The notes below the pieces were generated by a model, which saw only the letters and a program-made list of their open reading frames with translations, was not told the origin of the DNA and did no database searches. A stretch of 64,000 nucleotides of DNA from JASGDN01 sp049841275 (GTDB lineage Bacteria; Chloroflexota; Chloroflexia; Thermomicrobiales; UBA6265): assembly GCA_049841275.1 (NCBI GenBank), contig JASGDN010000009.1, positions 1 through 64,000 on the forward strand, read 5' to 3'. Positions 33,014-41,781 of this stretch are shown piece after piece; the first letter of the stretch is position 1; every line of letters starts with the position of its first letter. Made by a program: the position numbers and the translations under genes.

Positions 33014-33649
33014 ATGACGATGCCTGGCGAGAAGATGGACGAGGAGGTGCGGCGGCGGCAGATCCTGCAGACGGCCTTGCGGATCGCCCGGCGTGACCGC
33101 CTGGAGGGCATCAGCGTCCGCGGGCTGGCGAAGGAAGCCGGGGTGAGCATGGGGCTTATCGGCTTCTACTTCGGGTCGAAGGATGGCCTGCTCGCGGCGT
33201 TGCTAGACGATGTGATCGCCCGGATCGTCGACGAGGGGTTCCGCGCCGTCGATGCGACGCCCGATGCGGGCGAACGGTTGCTGGCAACGGTCGAGCGCCT
33301 GCTCGACCTGATCGGCGATCCAGAGACCGATATCCGCGTGCTGCTTGACTTCTGGCTGCGCGGAGGCACCGATCCGGAGGTGCGGCGACTGCTGCAACAT
33401 GGGCTGGCCCGCTTCCGCGTCGAGATGCGTGGGATCGCTGTCGCGATGATCGCCGACCAGCCCGAGCGTTTCGTGGGTGTGACAGCGGAGGGACTTGCCA
33501 CAGTGGCGATGAGCGCGATCGAGGGGACGATGTTCCAGGCCGTGCTCTATCCGGGCGATCTCGATGTCGCGGCCTACATGGCGGCATTGCGGGCCCTGGT
33601 GCGTGTCTGCGAGGAGTCGCCGAAGGAGTCCGTTGCGACGGCGCGCTAG
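33014..33649 (+). CDS. TetR-family transcriptional regulator
   Basis: A 211-aa repressor. The N-terminal helix-turn-helix reads ILQTALRIARRDRLEGISVRGLAKEAGVSMGLIGFYFGSKDGLL, standard for TetR, and the rest is an all-helical ligand domain. AGAAAGGGG precedes the ATG at 33014; an ATG at 33020 is also possible. The divergent gene encodes a membrane protein, and two inverted repeats with TTGAACG arms lie between, so autoregulation and control of the membrane protein are expected. The inducer is unknown. Confidence 0.9.
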   Translation: MTMPGEKMDEEVRRRQILQTALRIARRDRLEGISVRGLAKEAGVSMGLIGFYFGSKDGLLAALLDDVIARIVDEGFRAVDATPDAGERLLATVERLLDLIGDPETDIRVLLDFWLRGGTDPEVRRLLQHGLARFRVEMRGIAVAMIADQPERFVGVTAEGLATVAMSAIEGTMFQAVLYPGDLDVAAYMAALRALVRVCEESPKESVATAR

Positions 33650-33711
33650 AATGGCCGCGACATCGATAGTGGCCATCCTTTGGGCCAGCGCGTCGTAGGT
33701 TCCGGGTTTCC

Positions 33712-34377
33712 GTGTCCGACCCTTCCGTCCCCACTCAAACGAGTGAGTCCGCATCGCCACCCGCACCGGATCCCACCACCATGCCACGGACCGCGTTGCC
33801 GAAGCCGGTTGCCGGTCGCATTGTGGTGCCTGGCATGCGTCCCGGCGATGTCCACGAGGCGGTCACGCTGCCGCCGGACCCTGTCGCCGGGAATGGGCGT
33901 CGTGGGTCTCGGGAGGCGAAGGTCCGCTGGTCGCCGACGGCAACGCTGTGTACGGTGCTCGCGATTGCCGTGTTGATCGCCGTGGAGCGGATCGGTGCGC
34001 CGTCCGGGTTCCGCACGTTCCGCTATGGTGTCTGGCTGACGGCGTTGATGCTGATCCTGGCCACGATCGCGAGCCTGGTTCCGAATGTCCTGTGGCGGGA
34101 AGGATCGCTGCTGGCGTGGAACGGTCTCGGCCTGGCGATCGGTGTGCTCGGCCTGGGAGTCCTTGGCGTCAGTTCGATGCTGGCACTTCCGCCGGTATTG
34201 GTGGGGATCGCGTTGACCGCATGGCCGCATCCACCCGAGGCGCCGAACGGTGCCGATGCGGTGCGCGGCCCTTTGGCGCTCGATGTGGGACAGCGGACGG
34301 CGTTGATCGTCGGTCTGCTGGTGGTGCCGGTCCTAGCACTGGTGGAGTGGCTCTGGTTCCGTGGTGGGTCGGGGTGA
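33712..34377 (+). CDS. Hypothetical four-helix membrane protein
   Basis: A 221-aa protein that I do not recognise. Residues 1-70 are hydrophilic and Pro-rich. Four hydrophobic segments follow (around 75-95, 105-122, 135-165 as two short passes, and 198-215), and the C-terminus is short. The GTG at 33712 has no clear ribosome site. The 62-bp distance from the TetR gene allows read-through. The composition matches neighbouring genes, so there is no sign of recent transfer. Confidence 0.6.
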   Translation: MSDPSVPTQTSESASPPAPDPTTMPRTALPKPVAGRIVVPGMRPGDVHEAVTLPPDPVAGNGRRGSREAKVRWSPTATLCTVLAIAVLIAVERIGAPSGFRTFRYGVWLTALMLILATIASLVPNVLWREGSLLAWNGLGLAIGVLGLGVLGVSSMLALPPVLVGIALTAWPHPPEAPNGADAVRGPLALDVGQRTALIVGLLVVPVLALVEWLWFRGGSG

Positions 34378-34501
34378 TGCCTCATCGGGTAGCGATGTGC
34401 GATGATGGCGGCGGATCATCGGTTCAATCAGGGCGGCATCCGGGGTGGAGGCCGTTGCCGGGTCCGGACGCATCGTTCTCCCAGTTGGCGAGGTGCGGGG
34501 T

Positions 34502-35389
34502 ATGGTCTTCCCCACCGAACGCGTATTGCCCAATGACGATAGGCTTCCGGCGCACCCCGCGGCCGGCCAGCGTCCGGTGCGCCTCAACCGTGACCGCACG
34601 ATCTCGCCCACCCTCCTGAAGACCTACCGGGAATGCCCCCATCGGGTTCGGCTCCAGTACATCGATCAGGTCGTGCCACCCCGGCAGTACGAGCACCACC
34701 TGTCGCAAGGGCGGATCGCTCACGATCTGCTGGCGATGGCAGCCAACCGGGTCCAGCACGGGATGGCCGTGCCCGACCGCGCGGAAATCCGGAACCTCGC
34801 GTATCGTCGCGTGCCTCGCAACGTGTTCCCTACCCCGGAGGCCCATGCGGACGCCGTGCATGAGATCGTGCGCTGGGTCGAGACCGGCATGCGGCATCTG
34901 CGGCGCGATCCGGATAGCACGATCCTGCTCGTCGAACGGCCGCAGAAGCGGGCGTTCGGCCCGGACGATCCGTTGCAGCTCACGTTTCGTCCGGATCTCG
35001 TGCGCTGGACCGCCGACGCCGATGGAGCATTCCTCGAAGTCATCGACTACAAGACGGGCAAGCGATGGCCTGACGAGCATGTTCCTGTGGTCGCGCGCTT
35101 CGTGATCAACGCCTGGCTGGAGCGTGAGGGGCAACGGGCGTGGACGGTGCCTGCCCGTTTCACCTGGGTCTGGCTCGAACTCGGTGAACGGGATTCGGTC
35201 GACCTCGATCCGGAATCATGCTCCGCATCGTGGCGGGCGGTGACTTCGCTGGTGGATCGCTTGTTCGCAGAGACGGAATGGTTGCCGGTGCCATCGATGC
35301 GCTGCCGCTGGTGTCCCTTTCATCGCGTTGCCTGCCATGCGGCGGACACGGCATCGCCCGGCCTCCAGTTCGAGGGGCCGGGCGACTGA
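34502..35389 (+). CDS. PD-(D/E)XK nuclease, RecB/Cas4-like with Fe-S cysteines
   Basis: A 295-aa stand-alone nuclease domain. SPTLLKTYRECPHRVRLQY holds the first Cys. SQGRIAHDLLAM carries the motif-I His, LTFRPDLVRW the catalytic Asp, and LEVIDYKTGKRW the Glu-x-Lys core. RCRWCPFHRVAC gives C-x2-C-x5-C. The four Cys fit the 4Fe-4S arrangement of AddB and Cas4-type nucleases. There is no helicase or CRISPR gene nearby, so a general DNA-repair exonuclease is more likely than CRISPR adaptation. The ATG at 34502 is favoured by AGG and GGGG upstream; 34445 is a longer alternative. Confidence 0.82.
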   Translation: MVFPTERVLPNDDRLPAHPAAGQRPVRLNRDRTISPTLLKTYRECPHRVRLQYIDQVVPPRQYEHHLSQGRIAHDLLAMAANRVQHGMAVPDRAEIRNLAYRRVPRNVFPTPEAHADAVHEIVRWVETGMRHLRRDPDSTILLVERPQKRAFGPDDPLQLTFRPDLVRWTADADGAFLEVIDYKTGKRWPDEHVPVVARFVINAWLEREGQRAWTVPARFTWVWLELGERDSVDLDPESCSASWRAVTSLVDRLFAETEWLPVPSMRCRWCPFHRVACHAADTASPGLQFEGPGD

Positions 35390-35404
35390 ACGGAGGATCT
35401 GCGG

Positions 35405-35875
35405 TCAGGAGGCGGAAGCATCTCCCGTGTCCGGGTCGAAGGGCTCCAGTACGAAGACCGGAATCTGCCGTGTTGTCCTCGTCTGGTACTCCGCGTATGG
35501 CGGGTAGGCCGCTACCGAGCGTTCCCACCAGGCCGCTTTCTCGTCGCCGGTCACCTCCCGCGCGAGATAGTCGCGCTTCACGGCTCCATCCTGCAGCTCC
35601 ACATGCGGATGCTGCTTCAGGTTCCAGTACCAGACCGGATGTTTCGGCGCACCGTCCATTGACGCGACCACGGCATAGACCCCATCGTGCTCGACCCGCA
35701 TGAGCGCGGTCTTGCGCAACTTGCCCGATTTCGCTCCCACCGAGGTGAGGAGGATGATCGGCAGGCCAGTATCGCGGAGAGTGTTCGCCTCCTGCCCGTC
35801 CGAGGCTTCGAAGGCCTCCGCTTGCTCGCGCGCCCAGGCGGACGTGCTTGGCTCGTATTCTCCAGTGAGTGGCAT
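35405..35875 (-). CDS. F420/deazaflavin-dependent nitroreductase family protein
   Basis: A 156-aa split-beta-barrel protein of the DDN family. LPIILLTSVGAKSGKLRKTALMRV is the typical opening for binding the F420 tail, followed by YAVVASMDGAPKHPVWYWNLKQHPHVELQ and the closing WWERSVAAYPPYAEYQ. Members reduce quinones or nitroaromatics with reduced F420, and some bind lipids or haem instead. Its presence supports a lineage able to make F420. AGGAG lies 9 bases before the ATG. It is convergent with the nuclease gene with only 15 bp between stops. Confidence 0.88.
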   Translation of the reverse strand: MPLTGEYEPSTSAWAREQAEAFEASDGQEANTLRDTGLPIILLTSVGAKSGKLRKTALMRVEHDGVYAVVASMDGAPKHPVWYWNLKQHPHVELQDGAVKRDYLAREVTGDEKAAWWERSVAAYPPYAEYQTRTTRQIPVFVLEPFDPDTGDASAS

Positions 35876-36102
35876 GGTGTCGGGGCTCCTCTCGTGCTGC
35901 GACCGGCCGCGAATCTGGTGGCCGGAACGATGATCATGCCGCTCATCCTATCGAGCGTGGTTCCGGTTCGCACCCCCCGCATGGCGAGGAGAGCCGGCTA
36001 TATCCGGCAGGATTCCCCTCACCGTTCATGCCCATAATGACGAGCATCGGTCCATCGCTTTGCCGCACAGCCGCCTTTGGATGCAGCCAGGAGTACCGTC
36101 GT

Positions 36103-37482
36103 CATGACCAGCAGGCCATCGTCGTCCCCGTTCGTTGTTGCAGGATGCCGCCGCCCGGGCGACGCGCTATCTCGACCAGATCGGGGATCGGCGTGTCGCC
36201 CCCGAGGGAGACGCCATCCGGAGGCTGGACGAGTTGGCTCACCCGCTGCCGATGGAGGGCTTGGACCCAGCGGAAATTCTGCGCCTGGCCGACGAGATTG
36301 GATCTCCGGCAGCAATGGGAATGGCGGGGCCTCGTTTCTTCGGCTTCGTGACCGGCGGCTCACTCCCGGCGACACTGGCTGCCAACGGGCTCGCCACCGC
36401 CTGAGACCAGAACGCAACCCTGTTCGAGGCGGCGCCATTCGCAGCCACGGTCGAAGCGGTGTGCGAACGCTGGATGGTCGATCTCCTGCGGCTCCCGTCG
36501 GAAACGGTCGTCGGGTATGTCACCGGCTGCACCATGGCGCACTTCACGGCGCTGGCTGCCGCTCGCCACGCTGTCCTTGCCGAAGTGGGATGGAACACCC
36601 AGGATGACGGGCTCTTCGGCGCACCCTCGGTGACGGTCGTCGTGAGCGAAGAGGCACACGCGACGCTGATCGAGGTGCTGGCCTTGCTCGGCTTCGGGCG
36701 AAGCATGCTTGTCCGGGTTCCTGTCGACGATCAGGGGCGAATGCGAACCGACGCGTTGCCCGCGTTCGAGGGACCAGCCATCGTCTGCGTGCAGGCCGGG
36801 AACGTCAACACCCGGGCATGCGATCCCTTGCGGGATGTGATCGGCTGGGCAAAGGCACGCGGTGCATGGGTGCATGTCGATGGCGCATTCGGGCTGTGGG
36901 CGAGAACAGCTCCGGACCGTGCGTACCTGCTCGATGGCGTGGACCTGGCTGATTCCTGGGCGACCGACGGTCACAAGTGGCTCAACGTGCCCTACGACAG
37001 CGGGTTGGCCTTCGTGCGAAATCGGGATGCCCTGGCCGCCGTGATACCGCTTTCGACAGCGTATTTCCCCGAGGATGGCGAGCGGCGGGAACCGGCCCGG
37101 TACACGCCGGAAAGTTCCCGACGCGCGCGGGGTCGATATCTGGGCCGCATTGCTCTCCCTCGGGCAACGCGGGGTAGGCAAACTCGTCGAGCGGAACTGC
37201 CGTCAGGCTGCCCGGTTCGCCGAAGGACTACGCGAGGCCGGCTATGTGGTCCTCAACGATGTCGTCCTCAATCAGGTTCTGGTGTCGTTCGGCACGCCCG
37301 AGCAGACGCTGGCAGTCGTATCCGCCGTTAAGACCGATGGCACCTGCTGGTGTGGCAGCACGGTCTGGCAGGGCCAGACTGCCATGCGCATCAGTGTCTC
37401 GTCCTGGGCGACAACCGACGAGGATGTGGAGCAGTCGCTCGCGGCTATCGTCGCCATTGCCAAGCGAATAGTGGGGCGATGA
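36103..37482 (+). pseudogene. Decayed PLP-dependent group II decarboxylase
   Basis: About 455 codons of an aspartate-aminotransferase-fold decarboxylase with three lesions. After ATG 36103 (CAGGAG upstream) the frame shifts near 36130 into LQDAAARATRYLDQIGDRRVAP. A TGA at 36402-36404 replaces the expected Trp before DQNATLFEAAP. A shift near 37125 joins SRRARG to VDIWAALLSLGQRG. The PLP site is otherwise intact: VHVDGAFGLW and the Schiff-base Lys in WATDGHKWLNVPYD. Intact relatives decarboxylate aromatic or acidic amino acids. One lesion could be consensus error; three argue for decay. Confidence 0.8.
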
Positions 37483-37612
37483 CGCCGAAGGAGCCGGTCG
37501 TGCATCGCCATTCATGAGAATGAGACCCATGTGCGATATCGTCATGCTACCCTGTCGCAACGGGCTGGATGCGCGAACCAGTTCCGGCGCCTATTTCGTG
37601 CAGGAGCAATGC

Positions 37613-37978
37613 ATGCCTACCGTGACCATGGAGAACATCGGCGAGACGACCTGTCCCGACGGGCAGCGGCTCGTGCTGGCCATTGAGGATGCCGGAGTCG
37701 ATATCCTGCACCGGTGCGGCGGCAATGCCCGCTGCACCACCTGCCGCGTCCAGATCATTGCCGGCGATGCCGGGCCGATGACCGGGCCGGAGGAGGCGCG
37801 TCTCGCGCGGGTCGAGAATCTGGAGCCGGACGCGCGCCTCTCCTGCCAGGTGCAGGTTCACGATGACCTGACGGTGCGTGTCATTCGCCGCCTGCAGGAC
37901 TTTCCCGAGATGAGCGATCCGGGACCACGCCCGATCGACTGGCCGGCCGATCATCCGTTGCCGCCGGAAGCACACTGA
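37613..37978 (+). CDS. 2Fe-2S ferredoxin
   Basis: A 121-aa plant/adrenodoxin-type ferredoxin. HRCGGNARCTTCRVQI gives C-x5-C-x2-C and the fourth ligand is in ARLSCQVQV, the usual 2Fe-2S spacing. The C-terminal 30 residues after the beta-grasp fold are Pro-rich and not needed for cluster binding. It presumably transfers electrons in the cytoplasm; the partner reductase or oxygenase is not adjacent. AGGAG lies 6 bases before the ATG. Confidence 0.9.
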   Translation: MPTVTMENIGETTCPDGQRLVLAIEDAGVDILHRCGGNARCTTCRVQIIAGDAGPMTGPEEARLARVENLEPDARLSCQVQVHDDLTVRVIRRLQDFPEMSDPGPRPIDWPADHPLPPEAH

Positions 37979-37997
37979 TTCCTCGTCAGGCACGATG

Positions 37998-38040
37998 CAA
38001 CGACGCCGGAAGCTGTCCAACCAGGCTTCCGGCGTCGTTG
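37998..38040. terminator. Bidirectional terminator hairpin
   Basis: A perfect 16-bp stem, CAACGACGCCGGAAGC and complement, with an 11-base loop. It lies between the convergent ferredoxin and GyrI-like genes. Confidence 0.8.
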
Positions 38041-38054
38041 TGCCAGAGAATGCG

Positions 38055-38609
38055 CTACGCGATCGGCCAGGCGATGTCGCAGACCTCGTCGTACGGGGAC
38101 GCTCCCATGAAGTCCGTGAAGTAGACCTCGCGCGGCGCGGCGGCGATCCGGTGTCCTCGATCGAGAATCCAGCGTTCGACGGCCTCGTAGGCCTCGCCAA
38201 GATCGGCGGGATCGGCTTGCGACCGCTTCAACCGCACGAAGGCCTCGCGGTGGGCGGGGACGACGAGCAGTGCGTCGTTTCCCGCGGCGGCGCTCGGATC
38301 GGCGCCTGCGATCGGGGAGGTCACATCTACACGCATCGCGCCATGATCCGGATGGCCGTCGTAGATCACGATGAAGACCGGCTCCGGGGCGAACTGATCG
38401 CGGTTCAGGTACGGCAGCACGTCGGTCCGCGCGATGCCGCCATTGGTATCGGCCGTCTCGTAGACGCGGCTCATGGCGCCCGGCAGCCATCCCGGCAGTT
38501 CGTGGACGTGGCGCTCCGCGAACTCGAAGGCGACCACCATCTCGGGCACCTCGCGAATCGTGATGACGAACGGATCGATGGCAGTATCCGGGGCGGGCGA
38601 ATCGGTCAT
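38055..38609 (-). CDS. GyrI-like/AraC effector-binding domain protein
   Basis: A 184-aa stand-alone small-molecule-binding domain of the GyrI/SOUL-related class. DPFVITIREVPEMVVAFEFAERHVHELPGW is the first strand and helix with the R-x-V-P-x motif. EPVFIVIYDGHPDHGAMRVDVTSPI is the second half, and EVYFTDFMGASPYDEVCDIAWPI closes the barrel. There is no DNA-binding part, so it may bind a ligand or hydrolyse a cyclopropanoid, as some relatives do. The ATG at 38609 has GGAAGGA about 10 bases upstream. Confidence 0.75.
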   Translation of the reverse strand: MTDSPAPDTAIDPFVITIREVPEMVVAFEFAERHVHELPGWLPGAMSRVYETADTNGGIARTDVLPYLNRDQFAPEPVFIVIYDGHPDHGAMRVDVTSPIAGADPSAAAGNDALLVVPAHREAFVRLKRSQADPADLGEAYEAVERWILDRGHRIAAAPREVYFTDFMGASPYDEVCDIAWPIA

Positions 38610-38725
38610 GGGGGTGCGCGTCCTTCCGAGGTCACAGGCATACGAAGAGAGCGGCGCGGTGGCGACCGCATCTCGCCTACGGTAGCTCACGGATGGTCGC
38701 CGTGCTTCTCATGCCTTGCGGGCCA

Positions 38726-39238
38726 TCAGGCCGTTCCGGATGCAGGAGGCGCGCCCTCGCTGACGAATTCCTGGATCAGCCGCCCCCGCTCGTCGTGGCG
38801 CTCGGTGTACGCGCCCTGCGTGTATCGGGCGATCACCGTTCGCCAGAAGCGCTGGGCCGCATCGTTCCATTGCATCTGGGATACCGACCAGGGGCCGGGA
38901 AACTGGCCGAAGAGCGTGCGGGCAGCCGTCTCCCCGACGCCCGTCCGGCGAAATTTCCGCATGATGAAGAACTCGGCCATGTGGTGCTCCGGCGCGTCTG
39001 TCGTGACGGCCTCCACCGTGCTGACGAGCGCGAACCCTGCCAGTTCCCCGTCGGCCCGTACGAAGAATGGATGACGGCCGGGATCCGTCCAGTAGTGGTC
39101 GAGGTATCGGTAGTCGTACAGGCCATGCTCGTTGATGGTCCACCCGGCAAACTCGCTGAAGTCGTAGAGATACAACTGCATGAGGTTGGCGAGGACTGGT
39201 CTGTCTTCCAGGCGGACGGGGACGAGTTCGATCGGCAT
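38726..39238 (-). CDS. GNAT family N-acetyltransferase
   Basis: A 170-aa single GNAT domain: ELVPVRLEDRPVLANLMQLYLYDFSEF, then FFVRADGELAGFALV, AEFFIMRKFRRTGVGETAARTLFGQF (R-x-x-G-x-G loop) and NDAAQRFWRTVIARYT. The close of LYLYDFSEF with Y-D-F is typical of a common uncharacterised branch. It is unrelated to the double-GNAT family. The gene starts 17 bp after the stop of the DHA2 exporter gene on the same strand, so the two may form an operon in which modification and efflux act together. This is inference. Confidence 0.85.
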   Translation of the reverse strand: MPIELVPVRLEDRPVLANLMQLYLYDFSEFAGWTINEHGLYDYRYLDHYWTDPGRHPFFVRADGELAGFALVSTVEAVTTDAPEHHMAEFFIMRKFRRTGVGETAARTLFGQFPGPWSVSQMQWNDAAQRFWRTVIARYTQGAYTERHDERGRLIQEFVSEGAPPASGTA

Positions 39239-39254
39239 GGTGGCCTCGTTCCGG

Positions 39255-40979
39255 TCACTCGGCGGCAGGCGGCGGGCCATCATGACCGTGACTTGCCGCT
39301 CGTCGTGGCAAGGCGAAGATCAGCAGGAACGTCAATGCTACCAGCCCGAAGGAGACGATCAGCGCCTGCTGGGCTGCCTTCGCGAAGGAGTCGGCCAGTG
39401 CCGTCGATGCCGCCCGCGAGAAGGCCGAGCTCACCGGATCGGTGGCGTTCTCGTCGGAAGCGGGGCAGCCGTCGGGCGTCGCGCTGGGGTCGGAGGCCGA
39501 GGCGCGTTCCGTGAAACAGCGTGCGAATGTGGAGACACTGTCGTCGATCTGGGCGGCGGGTATCTGGGCTGCGGCCAGGTCGGTGCGGAGCGATTCGCTC
39601 ACGCGGTCGGCGGCGGCCGGCGAGCCGGATTCCAGCACGCCGAAGAGGACGATCCCGACCAGGCAGATGCCGATCGCCTGGCCGATGCGCTGGGTGGCGC
39701 TGAGGACGCCGCTGGCGGACCCTGCGTCCTCCCGCGGCACGCCAGCCAGCACCAGCGTCACGTTTGGAGCCACCACGAGACCGGACCCGAACCCCGCCAC
39801 CAGGAACCACGGCGCAAGCTGCCAACCGGCGAGGGCGGTCCCTTCCTGCCGGATGGTCAGGATGAGTCCTGCGATGCCGATCATTACCAGGACGCTGCCA
39901 AGTGTGAGGCACCAGCGGCCGAGCTTGGTGGCGACCTTGTCCGACTGCGAGGCACTGATCATCGACCCGAGCGAGAACGGCATCACTGTGAGGCCGGAGT
40001 AGAGCGCGCTCTTGCCCATGCCGTTTTGGAGCAGCAGCGACGAGATGAAGAAGATGCCCACGAAACCGCCGAAATAGGCCAGCGCAATGCCCATCCCGGC
40101 TGTGAAGGCGCGGCTGCGGAAGAGGCGCACATCGACCAGGGGCGGTTCGTTCGCCTCGATCCGCCGGCGCTCCCACCAGGAGAAGATCGCCAGCATGACG
40201 ATGGATGCGCCCATCGAGAGCCATGTCCAGAGCGGCCATCCTTCCGGACGCCCCTCGATCAAGGGCACGGTGAGCAGCAACACTGCCGCAGAGATGAGTA
40301 CGATCCCGACGAGATCGAGCCCGCCGCCGCGTCCATACGTCTGCTTCAGAATGCGCACCCCCATGATGACGGCCACGATGCCGATAGGAATGTTGATGAG
40401 GAAGATCGGTTCCCACTCCAGGCCGTCGATGTCGGCCGCGATCAGCAAGCCGCCGACGAGCGGCCCCATCGCGGTGGCGATGCCAATCACGGAGCCGTAG
40501 ATGCCGAACGCCTTGCCGCGCTCGCGCGGCGGGAAGGCGAGCTGGATCACGGCGGTGATCTGCGGGTTCATCACGCCGGCCATCGCGCCCTGGACGACGC
40601 GCCAGAAGACGAGCGCTTCCACCGAGTTCGCGGTGCCGCAGGCGGCGGATGCGGCGGTGAACCCGACGAGGCCGATCAGGAAGAGCAACTTGTGCCCGAA
40701 GCGGTCGCCGAGCCGTCCCGACGGGACGAGCAGCAGGCCGTAGGCGAGCGCGTAGCCGCTGACGATCCATTCGATGCTCTCGTAGCTGGCGGAGAGTGTC
40801 CGCTGGATCGAGGGGATGGCGACGTTCACGATCGTGCTGTCGAGCAGGATCATGAAGGTGCCGATCAGGACGGTTGCCAGGGCCAGCCAGCGATTGCGCT
40901 CATCGAACGCGGGCACGGCGGGGGAGAATGGCGCAGGGGAAGGCGACGCTCCCTGCGGAGCGCGGGACGACTGGGACAT
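39255..40979 (-). CDS. DHA2-family MFS drug-type exporter
   Basis: A 574-aa 14-helix major-facilitator transporter of the EmrB/QacA type. FMILLDSTIVNVAIPSI is the first-helix motif D1 (L-D-x-T-I-V-N-V-A-x-P). GRLGDRFGHK is motif A, and GMAGPLV-like GPLVGGLLI is motif C (antiporter signature). The hydrophilic insert of about 75 residues before the last helix contains two Cys (residues around 508 and 525), possibly a disulphide. It exports a hydrophobic compound using proton motive force. The PadR-type gene is immediately upstream and likely its regulator. Confidence 0.9.
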   Translation of the reverse strand: MSQSSRAPQGASPSPAPFSPAVPAFDERNRWLALATVLIGTFMILLDSTIVNVAIPSIQRTLSASYESIEWIVSGYALAYGLLLVPSGRLGDRFGHKLLFLIGLVGFTAASAACGTANSVEALVFWRVVQGAMAGVMNPQITAVIQLAFPPRERGKAFGIYGSVIGIATAMGPLVGGLLIAADIDGLEWEPIFLINIPIGIVAVIMGVRILKQTYGRGGGLDLVGIVLISAAVLLLTVPLIEGRPEGWPLWTWLSMGASIVMLAIFSWWERRRIEANEPPLVDVRLFRSRAFTAGMGIALAYFGGFVGIFFISSLLLQNGMGKSALYSGLTVMPFSLGSMISASQSDKVATKLGRWCLTLGSVLVMIGIAGLILTIRQEGTALAGWQLAPWFLVAGFGSGLVVAPNVTLVLAGVPREDAGSASGVLSATQRIGQAIGICLVGIVLFGVLESGSPAAADRVSESLRTDLAAAQIPAAQIDDSVSTFARCFTERASASDPSATPDGCPASDENATDPVSSAFSRAASTALADSFAKAAQQALIVSFGLVALTFLLIFALPRRAASHGHDGPPPAAE

Positions 40980-41085
40980 GAGGGGTGTCTCCGGTGGAGG
41001 CTATGGGTTGCGGCAGCGATGCCGGAGCGTACAACGCGGGAGTGCGTAGCCGTGGGAACGAACCGGGCTGGACGGCATTGTCTCG

Positions 41086-41649
41086 CTAGATGTCGTTCGG
41101 GGGACGGGAGGCGATCAATTCCGGCAGGCGGTCCAGCACATCCCGGTGCCACTGGAGTTCAAGGTCGAGGCGGCGCAGGGAATGGTCGTAAACCATCCGT
41201 TCCAGGTCGCTCAGATACGGATCGGCCGTTTCGCGGGCGGCGCGCCAGGCGACGAGCTGATCCTGGATGTCACGGACGCGAAGTTTCATGTCCATGCAAG
41301 CCTCGTCGGGAGTCAGACCATCGTCGAGGAACTGGATGGCGAGATCGACCGGGTCCGGACGCAGCCGGGCATCGCGCATGATGGCATCGCGCAGGGCGAC
41401 GAGTTCGGACCTCCCCTTGTCGGTAATGGCGTAGACGGTGCGTTCGGGGCGGTTTCCCTCCTGTTCGGTCCGCACCACCTCGATCGCCCCGTCCTTTTCC
41501 ATGCGTTGGAGGGCGCCATAGAGCGAGCCGGGCTTGACGTTGGACCAGGTATCGGTGCGGTTCAATTGCGCTTCCCGCCGGATCTGGTGGCCGTGCATGG
41601 GGCCAATCCGGGCGAGCGCGCCGAGGATGAAGAGGCGCGTTGTGCTCAT
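41086..41649 (-). CDS. PadR-family transcriptional regulator
   Basis: A 187-aa PadR regulator. The winged helix reads LFILGALARIGPMHGHQIRREAQ, then VKPGSLYGALQRMEKDGAIEVVRTEQEGNRPERTVYAIT, the classic PadR pattern. A C-terminal helical dimer domain follows. PadR proteins repress genes for phenolic detoxification or drug export, and the next gene downstream (106 bp) encodes an exporter. The start lacks a Shine-Dalgarno, and a TATACT box ends only 6 bases before it, so the mRNA is probably leaderless. Confidence 0.9.
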   Translation of the reverse strand: MSTTRLFILGALARIGPMHGHQIRREAQLNRTDTWSNVKPGSLYGALQRMEKDGAIEVVRTEQEGNRPERTVYAITDKGRSELVALRDAIMRDARLRPDPVDLAIQFLDDGLTPDEACMDMKLRVRDIQDQLVAWRAARETADPYLSDLERMVYDHSLRRLDLELQWHRDVLDRLPELIASRPPNDI

Positions 41650-41655
41650 GAGATT

Positions 41656-41672
41656 AGTATAACGAGAGTATA
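41656..41672 (-). promoter_or_regulatory. Double TATACT promoter/operator of padR-like gene
   Basis: TATACT occurs twice (minus strand, 41672-41667 and 41661-41656), 11 bp apart, directly before the PadR start codon. The nearer box would start transcription at the ATG itself. The repetition at one helical turn may also form the autoregulatory site. Confidence 0.5.
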
Positions 41673-41781
41673 TTGCGTGTCAAGAGCAGGGCCGGTGTCG
41701 CCTGCCGTGGACGCGTCCGGTATGGTGGGGCATGCGCAAATGGTCGCACCGATGGGTGTCGTATGTCGGGAAGGGAATACT

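Noticed and set aside
34502..35389. RecB-like nuclease as a CRISPR Cas4 gene
   Set aside because: No repeat-spacer array and no other cas gene are present; a repair nuclease is sufficient.
36402..36404. In-frame TGA in the PLP decarboxylase as possible selenocysteine or recoded codon
   Set aside because: The position is a conserved Trp in relatives and the same frame carries two frameshifts, so simple decay is the better account.
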